From positions 1 to 43,269 of the IMG/VR virus record IMGVR_UViG_3300025102_000072: a stretch of DNA of 43,269 bases, one strand, 5' to 3'. Positions within the stretch are counted from its first letter, which is position 1, and each line of letters begins with the position of its first letter. Made by a program: the position numbers and the translations under genes. A model generated the notes under the pieces. That model did no database searches. It saw only the letters and a program-made list of their open reading frames with translations, and was not told where the DNA came from. Source of the DNA: a virus. Below, one piece after another: positions 1-6,660 of this stretch.

Positions 1-14
1 ATCTTCTTTGGCAT
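1..14 (-). CDS. 5' end of a minus-strand gene leaving the window
   Basis: An ATG at 14-12 begins Met-Pro-Lys-Lys and runs off the left edge. It is preceded on the minus strand by AAGGA at a normal spacing of about 7 bases, and it follows the zinc-motif gene (17-172) with almost no gap, as is usual in this genome. Only four codons are visible, so the product is unknown. Confidence 0.35.
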
Positions 15-16
15 AT

Positions 17-172
17 CTATTCCTTGCACTTATGCGTCTTAATATCTTGTATCGCAATATACTTTCCACATTTCTCACACTTTGCTTTAACTTTCTTACG
101 TTTAAATATTCTATCCCACTCACGATTGTAAACCGTTTCGTTAGTAGTTCGTCTTCTTGAACCTTTACCCAT
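17..172 (-). CDS. Small basic protein with a CCHC zinc-binding motif
   Basis: A 51-residue product if started at the ATG at 172. It opens with a basic stretch (MGKGSRRRT) and ends in a Cys-x2-Cys-x10-His-x-Cys cluster, which could bind one zinc ion. An in-frame ATG at 205 adds 11 residues and has an AGG five bases upstream. I prefer 172 because the protein then begins with the basic MGKGSRR segment that I recall from small marine phage proteins, but the ribosome-site evidence favours 205. It lies at the end of the replication block, downstream of the primase-helicase on the same strand. A nucleic-acid-binding role is plausible from charge and zinc motif only; no specific function can be assigned. 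Confidence 0.55.
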   Translation of the reverse strand: MGKGSRRRTTNETVYNREWDRIFKRKKVKAKCEKCGKYIAIQDIKTHKCKE

Positions 173-274
173 AAGTGCACAGTGTAGAGTGCATAGCACT
201 TTCATTATACCTGTTATGTAACCCGTAAGAATGTAATCTTACGCTAGTTAAGTAATATATATATATATAATACA

Positions 275-361
275 CTATACCCTTATATAGTATAAACCCA
301 GTATTAGTAAGGCTTTCAGCAAGGGTACAGCTTTTTTTACTATACCCTTTGCTATACCCTT
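275..361. repeat. Iteron-like CTATACCCTT repeats in AT-rich stretch
   Basis: The decamer CTATACCCTT occurs exactly three times: 275-284, 340-349 and 352-361. An inverted copy with one mismatch, AAGGGTACAG, lies at 321-330, so 321-349 can form a hairpin. An alternating AT tract lies just to the left (about 256-270). The block lies immediately downstream of the primase-helicase gene. The layout (short direct repeats, AT-rich tract, adjacent replication gene) is like a phage replication origin or a regulator-binding array; that role is inferred. Otherwise 206-369 holds only a weak open frame that I do not accept as a gene. Confidence 0.45.
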
Positions 362-369
362 TTAACGCC

Positions 370-495
370 TTATTTGCCATTTATGTTCCTATCCGCAACC
401 AAGATTGCCAACCCGACTAATATTATTGATGCGGCCAGCACCGAGAGAAAGGTAACAGCTGATATGCAAATTATCTCTTTTATCAGCTCAATCAT
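370..495 (-). CDS. Small single-pass membrane protein
   Basis: A 41-residue frame that starts two bases after the stop codon of the primase-helicase. It consists of a short polar start (MIELIKEII), one long hydrophobic segment (about residues 10-34, rich in Ala, Val, Leu and Ile) and a short charged tail (DRNINGK). The tight spacing after the upstream gene and the clean membrane-helix pattern argue for a real gene. There is no strong ribosome-binding site, so translation would be by coupling. Function is unknown; a small membrane protein at this place could affect host membrane or replication-complex placement, but nothing in the sequence shows this. Confidence 0.4.
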   Translation of the reverse strand: MIELIKEIICISAVTFLSVLAASIILVGLAILVADRNINGK

Positions 496-497
496 GT

Positions 498-2654
498 CTA
501 AAACTTGCTGCTGTAATCACTAAATTCATCGTCTATCGCCGAATAATCTAAGTCAAATATCTTCTTGCCATTACTTCTGCGCGGCATGATGCCCTTTTCG
601 TGTAAAACACGACTTGCTTCTTTGAAATCAGGCATCCTAGGGGATTTAATCCCCAAATCGCGCAACAATTTGGTCATTTGCACTGGCTTAGCGTTCTCAC
701 TGTCAAAATTAACGTGTTCTAATATCAAATCTTCAACACTAGACTGCGTTCTGTACAATTCATTACTGTCATGCAGTAATTCACGCTCATCTGGTGATAA
801 AAACCAGTTCTTTTGTCCCTGCACATACATAGTTTCTTTTACCTGGGCCCAAAGCTGTTGCATATTGATGCCATGATTGACATTGATGTCTTTAACCGCG
901 AGTACCCAGAATCTACGATTCCCAGACGTGTCCGTCAAGAACTCGCGTGCATTGACCGATGCATAAAACGCCGTACGGCGCTGATAAGTCGTAAAAGCAC
1001 GGTCATAGGGTAGCCTTAGCTCATCCGTGCGTGATGTTACAAAAGCTTTCAGCTGGTCTATGTCTGATTTTTTAAAGGTAGACTCGATTTCGCCTAATTC
1101 TACAATCCAATGACTAACGGCTCTCTTTACAGAGTCCTTGTCAGAAGGGTTAAGCGTTGCACCCTCTAAGAGCCAACCATTATTGTAATCACATAGTCGT
1201 TTGAACCATAAGGTCTTACCGAGTCCTTGTGCTCCTTGTAATACCAGTATGCCTTCTAGTTCAACACCCTTAACTTCGTAAGCAGCGGCCACACAACTGA
1301 TTAACCACTTCTTAAGAAGCATATCTCTAAGCTGCGCGGACTCCTCTGTAGTCAGCGAATTGAGAAAGTCTGGCAATCGGTCCTGTCCATCCCACGGCTC
1401 ACTATCTATCCATTCTTTTACAGGATTATATTCGCGCGCCAATACTTTGAGATAGTCGCGTACCTTTGAATGGGGTATGCCCATATTGATACAACGATGC
1501 TCTATTTCAATTAGACTGGCTTCCTCATGCATGTCTGCAATAAAAGTCATGTTGGGTATATCTATCTCCATCTTCTTCTTAATCACGTTGTAGCGCACAT
1601 CAACATTGTGCGTCTTTAATACACCGTCAATATTGTCTTTAGTATTCAAGAAGCGTCCGCTTGCTGAACGCACAAAATCGTATTCCACAGGCACATCTAT
1701 CTTCTGCAAGACCACTTCGCCTTCGGCTATTGCAACTTCGTTCTTATGGTCGTTGTAATCGCCTGTCGTTTCTGGCATTTGTACTTCGGCGTAACCGCCT
1801 GCTTTATTGACCCAAGCTGCCGCTTTTTTTGCCTCTTTTTCGCCTGTCTGACTCTCGTCATTATCGGCGACAAAGACATGCTTATGACTTGGGAAGTATT
1901 GATACATAACCTCTGCTACTTTAATTAGATTGTAAGCATCGAACGCGACGACAACTGGCTGGGAGCGGTCAGCGTATATAGAAGCAGCTGTTGCATATCC
2001 CTCTGCGTAATTAAGGGTATCTGAGCTATTAAATATTTCTCTGCCGAGAAGAAAAAAACTACCGCTTTTTTTAGAACCAGTGAGAAAACGCTTGGTGCCA
2101 TCGGGACCGATATACTGTAGGCCAACGATAGTGCCTTGACCATCTTTCATAGAGATAACCAAATTATTATTGTTATCTTTTTTTAATCCATAGGATAAAA
2201 CCTGTTTCTTTTCTAAATATTCATGCTTTACACAATCCTCACACCTATCCCAAATGGACTGTGCTCGCTGTGCGGCCTGCGTATATTTTTCTGCTGTCTT
2301 GACCTCTGCCTGGCGTCGTAGTTCTTCAATCTCCGCCTTCTGCTCTTTAGTCATGCGGTATCTTTTACTATTCTCAGGTTTCCAGGTTGCTGTAGGTTGG
2401 TCCGTGCTGACACGATAATCGCCAATACGACCATAGGGGGAGGATTGGTCTAGCCAGGCTTGATACCAACCTACCAGCTTCCTTTGATTACCAATATTGA
2501 TGTAGGCCCGACCTATTGAGCCATCGGCAATCAAACCCTTCTTAGGGTCTGGTTCATAGCCATTGTTGGCTAAGAAATCTTGAAATTGTGAAACGTAATC
2601 TTTGGTAAAGGGTGTGTTAAAATTCTTGTTAGGTCGTTTTATTTTTAATGACAT
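498..2654 (-). CDS. Toprim primase fused to VirE/SF3-like helicase
   Basis: A 718-residue bifunctional replication protein (numbers below count from an upstream in-frame TTG, one codon earlier). Residues about 135-320 form a Toprim-type primase module, preceded by a Cys-x2-Cys pair, with the acidic residues E219, D240 and the DxD pair D265/D267. Residues about 400-640 form a VirE/D5-like ATPase with Walker A GAQGLGKT (475-482), the Walker B region WIVELGE (517-523), and the family signature SGNRRFW (578-584). Such proteins make primers and unwind DNA at phage origins. The ATG at 2654 is preferred to the TTG at 2657; GGA precedes it. It diverges from the SSB-like operon and lies beside iteron-like repeats. 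No phage DNA polymerase is in the window, so host polymerase is presumably recruited. Confidence 0.88.
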   Translation of the reverse strand: MSLKIKRPNKNFNTPFTKDYVSQFQDFLANNGYEPDPKKGLIADGSIGRAYINIGNQRKLVGWYQAWLDQSSPYGRIGDYRVSTDQPTATWKPENSKRYRMTKEQKAEIEELRRQAEVKTAEKYTQAAQRAQSIWDRCEDCVKHEYLEKKQVLSYGLKKDNNNNLVISMKDGQGTIVGLQYIGPDGTKRFLTGSKKSGSFFLLGREIFNSSDTLNYAEGYATAASIYADRSQPVVVAFDAYNLIKVAEVMYQYFPSHKHVFVADNDESQTGEKEAKKAAAWVNKAGGYAEVQMPETTGDYNDHKNEVAIAEGEVVLQKIDVPVEYDFVRSASGRFLNTKDNIDGVLKTHNVDVRYNVIKKKMEIDIPNMTFIADMHEEASLIEIEHRCINMGIPHSKVRDYLKVLAREYNPVKEWIDSEPWDGQDRLPDFLNSLTTEESAQLRDMLLKKWLISCVAAAYEVKGVELEGILVLQGAQGLGKTLWFKRLCDYNNGWLLEGATLNPSDKDSVKRAVSHWIVELGEIESTFKKSDIDQLKAFVTSRTDELRLPYDRAFTTYQRRTAFYASVNAREFLTDTSGNRRFWVLAVKDINVNHGINMQQLWAQVKETMYVQGQKNWFLSPDERELLHDSNELYRTQSSVEDLILEHVNFDSENAKPVQMTKLLRDLGIKSPRMPDFKEASRVLHEKGIMPRRSNGKKIFDLDYSAIDDEFSDYSSKF

Positions 2655-2720
2655 CAATCCATCGCTTTTTTATGTGTTTACTTCTTTTGTAAAAGGTTAT
2701 AGAATAATACCCAAGTTTAT

Positions 2721-2746
2721 TATAATTTGCAAACACATTAGAGGAG
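2721..2746 (+). promoter_or_regulatory. Putative promoter -10 and strong RBS of the SSB operon
   Basis: In the 98-base divergent gap a perfect TATAAT lies at 2721-2726, but no convincing -35 hexamer is present 16-18 bases upstream. AGAGGAG at 2740-2746 is a strong ribosome-binding site six bases before the ATG at 2753. If TATAAT is the -10, transcription would start around 2733 with a very short leader. An activator or a phage-modified polymerase might make up for the missing -35. Confidence 0.4.
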
Positions 2747-2752
2747 ATATTT

Positions 2753-3508
2753 ATGAGCTTAACAATTAGTAGCGACGGTAGCGGCGAAAGTCTACCAAAA
2801 TTACAGAAGGGAATCTATCTTGGAACTTGCTTTCGTATTATTGACTTGGGCACAACAGACCAAGAATATAAAGGCGTGAAAAGTAAAAAGACCAGAGTCC
2901 ACATAACCTTTGAAGTAACAGAGGCGTTGGACCCAGATAGTAATACTTCCAAAATGGAAGACGGTAGACCTTTCGCAGTTTCCAAAACGTACACTGCATC
3001 TTTATTTGAGGCTGCGGCATTGCGTAAAGACTTAGAGAGCTGGCGTGGTAAAAGTTTTACCGAAGAAGAACTTGGCGGCTTTGACATTAGTAAATTACTA
3101 GGTTGCACCGCAAGAATAGAAGTGGGTCATACTGCACCAACAGAAAATTCTTTGGGCGGAAATCCAAAGATACTAAATCTGCAAAGACCAGATGGCGGCA
3201 TCCAAGTTGTAGAAACACACAACGAAAAACAATCGTTTGATTTAGATGTTTACCTAGATGATTTTAGGGGTAAGCAATCAGCCGATAGCAAAGCTATGTG
3301 TGATATTTTTGACTCACTACCACCTTGGCAACAAGAAGATATTGAATCAAGTTATGAATACAAAACAGCTGTAGGTGAATCAGATGGACCATCTGAATCT
3401 GAAAATCTTGCTGCTCTAAATGAACAAGCAGCTGCGGAAATGAACACACCTGGGTTTGACGACGACGAAAATAAAAAAGGTTTAACGGACGACGACATCC
3501 CTTTTTAG
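2753..3508 (+). CDS. Putative single-stranded DNA-binding protein
   Basis: A 251-residue acidic protein. The first ~150 residues are beta-rich with alternating hydrophobic strands, as expected of an OB-type fold, and include a conserved-looking ALRKDLESWRGKSFT segment (90-104). The C-terminal half is increasingly acidic and ends in DDDIPF, the hallmark tail by which bacterial and phage SSBs recruit partner proteins. It is the first gene of a plus-strand operon followed by a DUF6378 protein, an oxygenase-like protein and an exonuclease, and lies opposite the primase-helicase, which fits a role coating single-stranded DNA during replication and recombination. Start is set by a strong AGAGGAG site. 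The fold assignment is from pattern only; the tail is the firmest evidence. Confidence 0.7.
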   Translation: MSLTISSDGSGESLPKLQKGIYLGTCFRIIDLGTTDQEYKGVKSKKTRVHITFEVTEALDPDSNTSKMEDGRPFAVSKTYTASLFEAAALRKDLESWRGKSFTEEELGGFDISKLLGCTARIEVGHTAPTENSLGGNPKILNLQRPDGGIQVVETHNEKQSFDLDVYLDDFRGKQSADSKAMCDIFDSLPPWQQEDIESSYEYKTAVGESDGPSESENLAALNEQAAAEMNTPGFDDDENKKGLTDDDIPF

Positions 3509-3515
3509 GTTTACA

Positions 3516-3577
3516 GGTAGGCGACGACCCTCCACACAAATTCTCTTCTTACTCCAAGAGAACAGCCGTCGCTTACC
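3516..3577 (+). ncRNA. Intercistronic two-stem RNA hairpin
   Basis: The 80-base gap between the SSB-like gene and the next gene can fold into one long hairpin. An outer 11-bp stem pairs 3516-3526 (GGTAGGCGACG) with 3567-3577 (CGTCGCTTACC), including one G-U pair. An inner 7-bp stem pairs 3541-3547 (TTCTCTT) with 3556-3562 (AAGAGAA) around an 8-base loop. There is no U-run after it, so it is not a standard terminator. It ends 11 bases before the ATG at 3589, which lacks a Shine-Dalgarno site, so a role in translation control, RNA processing or stability is possible (inference). Confidence 0.5.
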
Positions 3578-3588
3578 AACCCAATACT

Positions 3589-3858
3589 ATGTATAGAGAT
3601 AAAGCAATAGAAATAGCAGATTTGTTAGAAATTAAAGGGGAAGCTTATGCTAGTCCAGATGTTTTCTTTGAACAATTAGCAAACACCTGGAACAGCATGC
3701 TTGGTGCTAATTTAACACCGAGTCAGTGTTGCGCCATGATGCTGGCTTTTAAAGCTTGCCGGATGGTGAACAATCCAAACCATAAAGATACAGCAGACGA
3801 CATGGTAGGATATAGTTTGATACTTACTGAACTTGTTAAAGCACAAAAGAATGACTAA
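3589..3858 (+). CDS. DUF6378 family phage protein
   Basis: An 89-residue, mostly helical protein. The order of features matches a widespread phage family that I know as DUF6378: an N-terminal helix, a segment ending FFEQLANTWNSMLG (about 26-39), LTPSQCCAMMLAFKACRM (about 42-59), then a short NPNHKDTADDMVGYS motif (62-76). Members are small phage proteins often near replication or nucleotide genes; their biochemical role is not known to me. The gene follows the hairpin at 3516-3577, has no visible Shine-Dalgarno site, and overlaps the next gene by 8 bases, so the two are probably translated together. Confidence 0.65.
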   Translation: MYRDKAIEIADLLEIKGEAYASPDVFFEQLANTWNSMLGANLTPSQCCAMMLAFKACRMVNNPNHKDTADDMVGYSLILTELVKAQKND

Positions 3859-4573
3859 CGAAATAGAATACGAACTACAGGTTTTGCCAGCTGCATTAAT
3901 GATGCAACATTTTCTTGATGATGATACTGTATTGCGTCTAAATAACTACTTAGATGTATTAAAAAATGATACAGCTAAAACATCAGCTGGTCCTGACTTA
4001 GTGGGTCAAATACATCAAGGCGAACAAATAATAATGGATTACAACGCCGCAATACTAAAACCTTTTGTTAGTATAGTAGAAAGCTTGGGCCTTGCTTATC
4101 TACGACATTTCGTGGAACAAACTAAAACTCCTCTAGTCTCCAAGAAAATCGACGTTGATAAGCTATGGTCCGTCCATAGTTATGCGGGTGACTATAATCC
4201 AATTCACGACCATTTAACGACATCACCAATGGGTATATCTTTTACTTGTTGGACCAAAGTACCACCACAAATCAGCGAGCTGAATGATGATACAAATATC
4301 AGCTTATACGACAGCTCTGGAGCCATAGACGGCTTTATAAACTTTACCTATGGTTTGAACCAAAGCAAAGACCCAGAGCGCTTAAGACCACCTCAACAAG
4401 TTATGATTAAACCAGAGGTAGGCAAACTATTATTATTTCCCTCTTGGATGCAACATTGCGTCTATCCGTTTAAGGGTGAGGGAGAAAGAAGAACCGTTGC
4501 TGGCAATCTTAATTGTCACAGCATAACCAAAAATGAATTTGAGGAAATACAAAATGAAACCAGGAATATATGA
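3851..4573 (+). CDS. 2OG-Fe(II) oxygenase-like protein (paralogue 1)
   Basis: A 240-residue protein with the double-stranded beta-helix pattern of 2-oxoglutarate/iron oxygenases. WSVHSY (106-111) precedes GDYNPIHDH, whose H119-D120-H121 would supply metal ligands; a distal H202 lies in PSWMQHCVYPF and R213/R214 in GEGERRT would hold 2-oxoglutarate. Members hydroxylate proteins, nucleic acids or small molecules; the substrate is unknown. The ATG at 3851 overlaps the end of the preceding gene and is preferred to an upstream in-frame TTG at 3833. Its closest visible relative is the gene at 42455-43162, which has nearly the same core motifs. Oxygenases of this type are frequent auxiliary genes in marine phages. 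Confidence 0.75.
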   Translation: MTNEIEYELQVLPAALMMQHFLDDDTVLRLNNYLDVLKNDTAKTSAGPDLVGQIHQGEQIIMDYNAAILKPFVSIVESLGLAYLRHFVEQTKTPLVSKKIDVDKLWSVHSYAGDYNPIHDHLTTSPMGISFTCWTKVPPQISELNDDTNISLYDSSGAIDGFINFTYGLNQSKDPERLRPPQQVMIKPEVGKLLLFPSWMQHCVYPFKGEGERRTVAGNLNCHSITKNEFEEIQNETRNI

Positions 4574-5321
4574 AGACATACCTTATGAAGAATATGCAGA
4601 GATACCAGCCTTTAGGTCTCACGACCTAACTGCGGTCATTAAATGCCCATACAGCTGGAAGCATCAAAAAGCAATGGTCCAGACTCCAGCTCTGCTGGAA
4701 GGGCGGGTGCAACACACTGTTTTTTTAGAGCTGCATAAGTTTGATGATGAGTTTGTAATACAACCAAAAATTGACCGCAGAACAAAAGTAGGCAAAGAAG
4801 AGTATGAAGATTTTATGGCTAGCATAGGTAATAGAACAGCCGTCACACAAGATATGTTTGATACCTGTATTGAAAGACGTGATGTTGTAAAAAACTATGT
4901 GCCAAAAGCAGATGACCGAGCAGAACTAACGCTTGTGTTTGAGTGGCATGGCCATCCGTTTAAATGTAGATTGGACTGGTATGACAATGAAAGAGTTTGG
5001 GACCTTAAAACATGTCGTGACGCTTCACCTAGAGGCTTTAGAGGCGCTATTAATAGCTTCAACTATCACATGCAAGCAGCACTATATGTTGAAGGCTGTA
5101 GAGCCTCTGGATTAAGAGCAGATGGTTTTAATTTCTTAGCACAAGAAAAAGCTCATCCATATCCGTTTGGTGTTTACACTTTATCTGATGAGGCATTGGA
5201 ATATGCCAGAGCAAGAAACGAACAAGCACTAGAGCTGTTGTTAAAATGTAAAGAACAAGATGATTTTAAACCCTACAACCTAGAGGGTGTCCAGGTTGTA
5301 GAATTATCAGATTTGTATTAG
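4554..5321 (+). CDS. PD-(D/E)XK exonuclease, RecE/YqaJ-like
   Basis: A 255-residue nuclease of the PD-(D/E)XK superfamily, resembling phage proteins annotated as DUF3799 or exodeoxyribonuclease VIII-like. Visible motifs in order: LLEGRVQH (47-54) with E49 and H54, the acidic E124 strand, the core D141 and WDLKT (149-153) with D150 and K152, and QAALY (174-178), the Q-motif of this clade. It probably resects double-stranded ends for single-strand annealing recombination during phage replication, working with the SSB-like protein of the same operon. GAGGA at 4541-4545, eight bases upstream, selects the ATG at 4554 rather than 4533. It overlaps the oxygenase gene by 20 bases and is the last gene of the plus-strand operon, meeting a minus-strand gene at 5318. 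Confidence 0.82.
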   Translation: MKPGIYEDIPYEEYAEIPAFRSHDLTAVIKCPYSWKHQKAMVQTPALLEGRVQHTVFLELHKFDDEFVIQPKIDRRTKVGKEEYEDFMASIGNRTAVTQDMFDTCIERRDVVKNYVPKADDRAELTLVFEWHGHPFKCRLDWYDNERVWDLKTCRDASPRGFRGAINSFNYHMQAALYVEGCRASGLRADGFNFLAQEKAHPYPFGVYTLSDEALEYARARNEQALELLLKCKEQDDFKPYNLEGVQVVELSDLY

Positions 5322-5596
5322 TTGGCTGTCTGCAACCAATCGTTGTAGGTTTTTTGTAGTTCAGCATTTAAACCGTGAAAGTTTGAATCTTCAAGAGCTT
5401 CAAATGCTATCTTCATAATTGCATTGCCATCCCAACCTAAAAACCTTGATACCACAGTACCAATACATTCCTCAGTTGTAGCATCATAGCCATCTACAAA
5501 GCAACAATCTCTAACCTCATCAACAAGTTTATTTAGTTCTGTATTAATAGACTTATCCATGTTTTCAATTTTTTGCAATTTGTCTTTAATATTCAT
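5318..5596 (-). CDS. Hypothetical acidic phage protein
   Basis: A 92-residue protein that I do not recognise. It is predicted to be helical, with an N-terminal charged helix (MNIKDKLQKIENM) and a Cys-Cys pair in VRDCCFVDG. The start at 5596 is chosen because GGAGG lies just upstream inside the preceding gene and the ATG overlaps that gene's TGA stop (ATGA), a normal translational coupling. It is the last gene of the five-gene minus-strand operon that begins at 6555, and its end overlaps the exonuclease end by four bases (convergent). Confidence 0.65.
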   Translation of the reverse strand: MNIKDKLQKIENMDKSINTELNKLVDEVRDCCFVDGYDATTEECIGTVVSRFLGWDGNAIMKIAFEALEDSNFHGLNAELQKTYNDWLQTAN

Positions 5597-5829
5597 GTTA
5601 CCCTCCAGTAATTTGAAAATGGTATGGCCTGTTCGTCTACACCCCAATAAACACCAATACCGTCGTTAATATTACCAACTTGTATGTTGGCAGGGTTATG
5701 TTTCACTCTTGTGCCGTCATTCCACTTGATAGTGATATATCCGTCAGCATGTGTCGCATCTACTTTGCCAAAGCTTAATGGGATGCCAGCACCCCAATAG
5801 CCTGTAACTTTTTTGTTCAAGTATCTCAC
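5593..5829 (-). CDS. Hypothetical small beta-rich protein, GTG start
   Basis: A 78-residue protein starting with GTG at 5829. It is rich in Gly, Tyr and Trp with short alternating strands (for example WNDGTRVKHNPANIQV, 36-51), so a small beta-barrel is likely. The GTG shares its last-codon G with the upstream gene's TAG stop, and GGAGGTGG lies eight bases upstream. The same 17-base junction starts the next gene upstream. No family is recognised; the operon position gives no functional hint beyond early or middle expression. Confidence 0.6.
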   Translation of the reverse strand: MRYLNKKVTGYWGAGIPLSFGKVDATHADGYITIKWNDGTRVKHNPANIQVGNINDGIGVYWGVDEQAIPFSNYWRVT

Positions 5830-6185
5830 TACGCCACCTCCTTTGGGTATCTATTTAAAAATCTTGCAACTCTTTCCATGGCAGCACCCTCAATCTCCCA
5901 CTTGGGCACACCACCATCAAGACAAAGACCTTGACCATTACCTATTGAATCACCAAATTCGTCACCCATGAGAGTTGACATGTAGTATCTGCTAACAAAT
6001 TGTCCTAGTTTTATACCTTTTGGACCATCGTTGAAACAAGCATCTGCATCATAAAACTCAACAAGAGGGTCTGCCTCATTATGAATTAAACACATATTGT
6101 TACCATAACAATCTCCCTTTTCAACAATTCTTACATTCCACTCTTGATTTCTCTCGACATCAAGCAAGTTGTATAATTTTTCCAC
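5829..6185 (-). CDS. Hypothetical protein, GTG start
   Basis: A 118-residue protein if begun at the GTG at 6185, which overlaps the TAG stop of the gene before it and is preceded by GGAGGTGG. A longer in-frame ATG at 6209 is less likely, because it lies within the upstream gene and would lack a good ribosome site. The protein is acidic, with aromatic-rich segments and several Cys residues (CYGNNMC, CFNDG). No family recognised. Confidence 0.6.
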   Translation of the reverse strand: MEKLYNLLDVERNQEWNVRIVEKGDCYGNNMCLIHNEADPLVEFYDADACFNDGPKGIKLGQFVSRYYMSTLMGDEFGDSIGNGQGLCLDGGVPKWEIEGAAMERVARFLNRYPKEVA

Positions 6186-6394
6186 TACGCCACCTCCTTG
6201 CAGTTGCATTTTAAATAAACAGTTTTCTCTGGCATTGGATTACCAAAGCAATCTTCAAAAGTAATCTTTCTTTTGCCAGTACCTAGACAATCTTTGCACA
6301 TGTTGTCATACACTTTTGCAAATCCGTCTTTGAGTTTCTTTGCCATGGCTTTATCTTCGTTGCCATGCTCGTCATAACTAATTACATCAAACAT
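6185..6394 (-). CDS. Small zinc-finger-like protein (DnaJ-type CxxCxGxG)
   Basis: A 69-residue protein containing CKDCLGTGKRK (about 33-43), a DnaJ-type Cys-x2-Cys-x-Gly-x-Gly half-site, and a second pair CNC near the C terminus (64-66), together able to hold one zinc. AAGGAGAG precedes the ATG, which overlaps the previous gene's TAA by one base. Such half-zinc-finger proteins are common among small phage proteins; the partner is unknown. Confidence 0.6.
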   Translation of the reverse strand: MFDVISYDEHGNEDKAMAKKLKDGFAKVYDNMCKDCLGTGKRKITFEDCFGNPMPEKTVYLKCNCKEVA

Positions 6395-6555
6395 TATTTA
6401 CTCTCCTTGATGAATTTTTTTGCACCCTTATCATTGGCTTTCATATAATTTTCTCCAAAAGCAAAAGCCATAACTTGTTCTTTTTCTGATTTATTACATT
6501 CAGATATTCTTTTTTCTTTAATAATTGCTATCATTTGTTTTTCAGTAAGTTTCAT
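6394..6555 (-). CDS. 53-residue charged helical protein, first gene of operon
   Basis: A 53-residue Lys/Glu-rich helical protein (starts MKLTEKQMIAIIKEKR, ends KKFIKESK). A strong GGAGGG site lies seven bases before the ATG at 6555, and its TAA overlaps the next ATG. It sits about 50 bases downstream of the promoter at 6603-6631 and is the first gene of a tightly coupled five-gene operon. No family recognised. Confidence 0.6.
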   Translation of the reverse strand: MKLTEKQMIAIIKEKRISECNKSEKEQVMAFAFGENYMKANDKGAKKFIKESK

Positions 6556-6602
6556 TATTTACCCTCCTTTTTTTTGTTATTAATTAAAATTCCCACATAG
6601 AT

Positions 6603-6631
6603 ATAATGCCATAAGTTGCAACTAATTGCAA
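6603..6631 (-). promoter_or_regulatory. Promoter with tandem TTGCAA elements (copy A)
   Basis: On the minus strand a -35 TTGCAA (6626-6631) is separated by 17 bases from a -10-like CATTAT (6603-6608). A second TTGCAA lies in the spacer, and TGTAAATAG precedes the -35. The same arrangement, with the same 17-base spacer and flanking TGTAAATAG and CTATGTG, occurs at 26287-26315, where the -10 is TATATT. Two matching copies each upstream of a minus-strand operon make a real promoter likely; the paired TTGCAA boxes could also be an operator. Confidence 0.6.
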
Positions 6632-6660
6632 CTATTTACACACAATAATAACAAGTTTTT

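Noticed and set aside
165-380. 71-residue minus-strand frame overlapping the zinc-motif gene start
   Set aside because: Composition changes along its length, the repeated KGYSKGYSKK comes from the decamer repeats, and it overlaps an AT-dinucleotide tract; no ribosome site.
206-497. Possible tRNA or attachment site
   Set aside because: No cloverleaf, no CCA end and no integrase anywhere in the window; the repeats fit an origin better.
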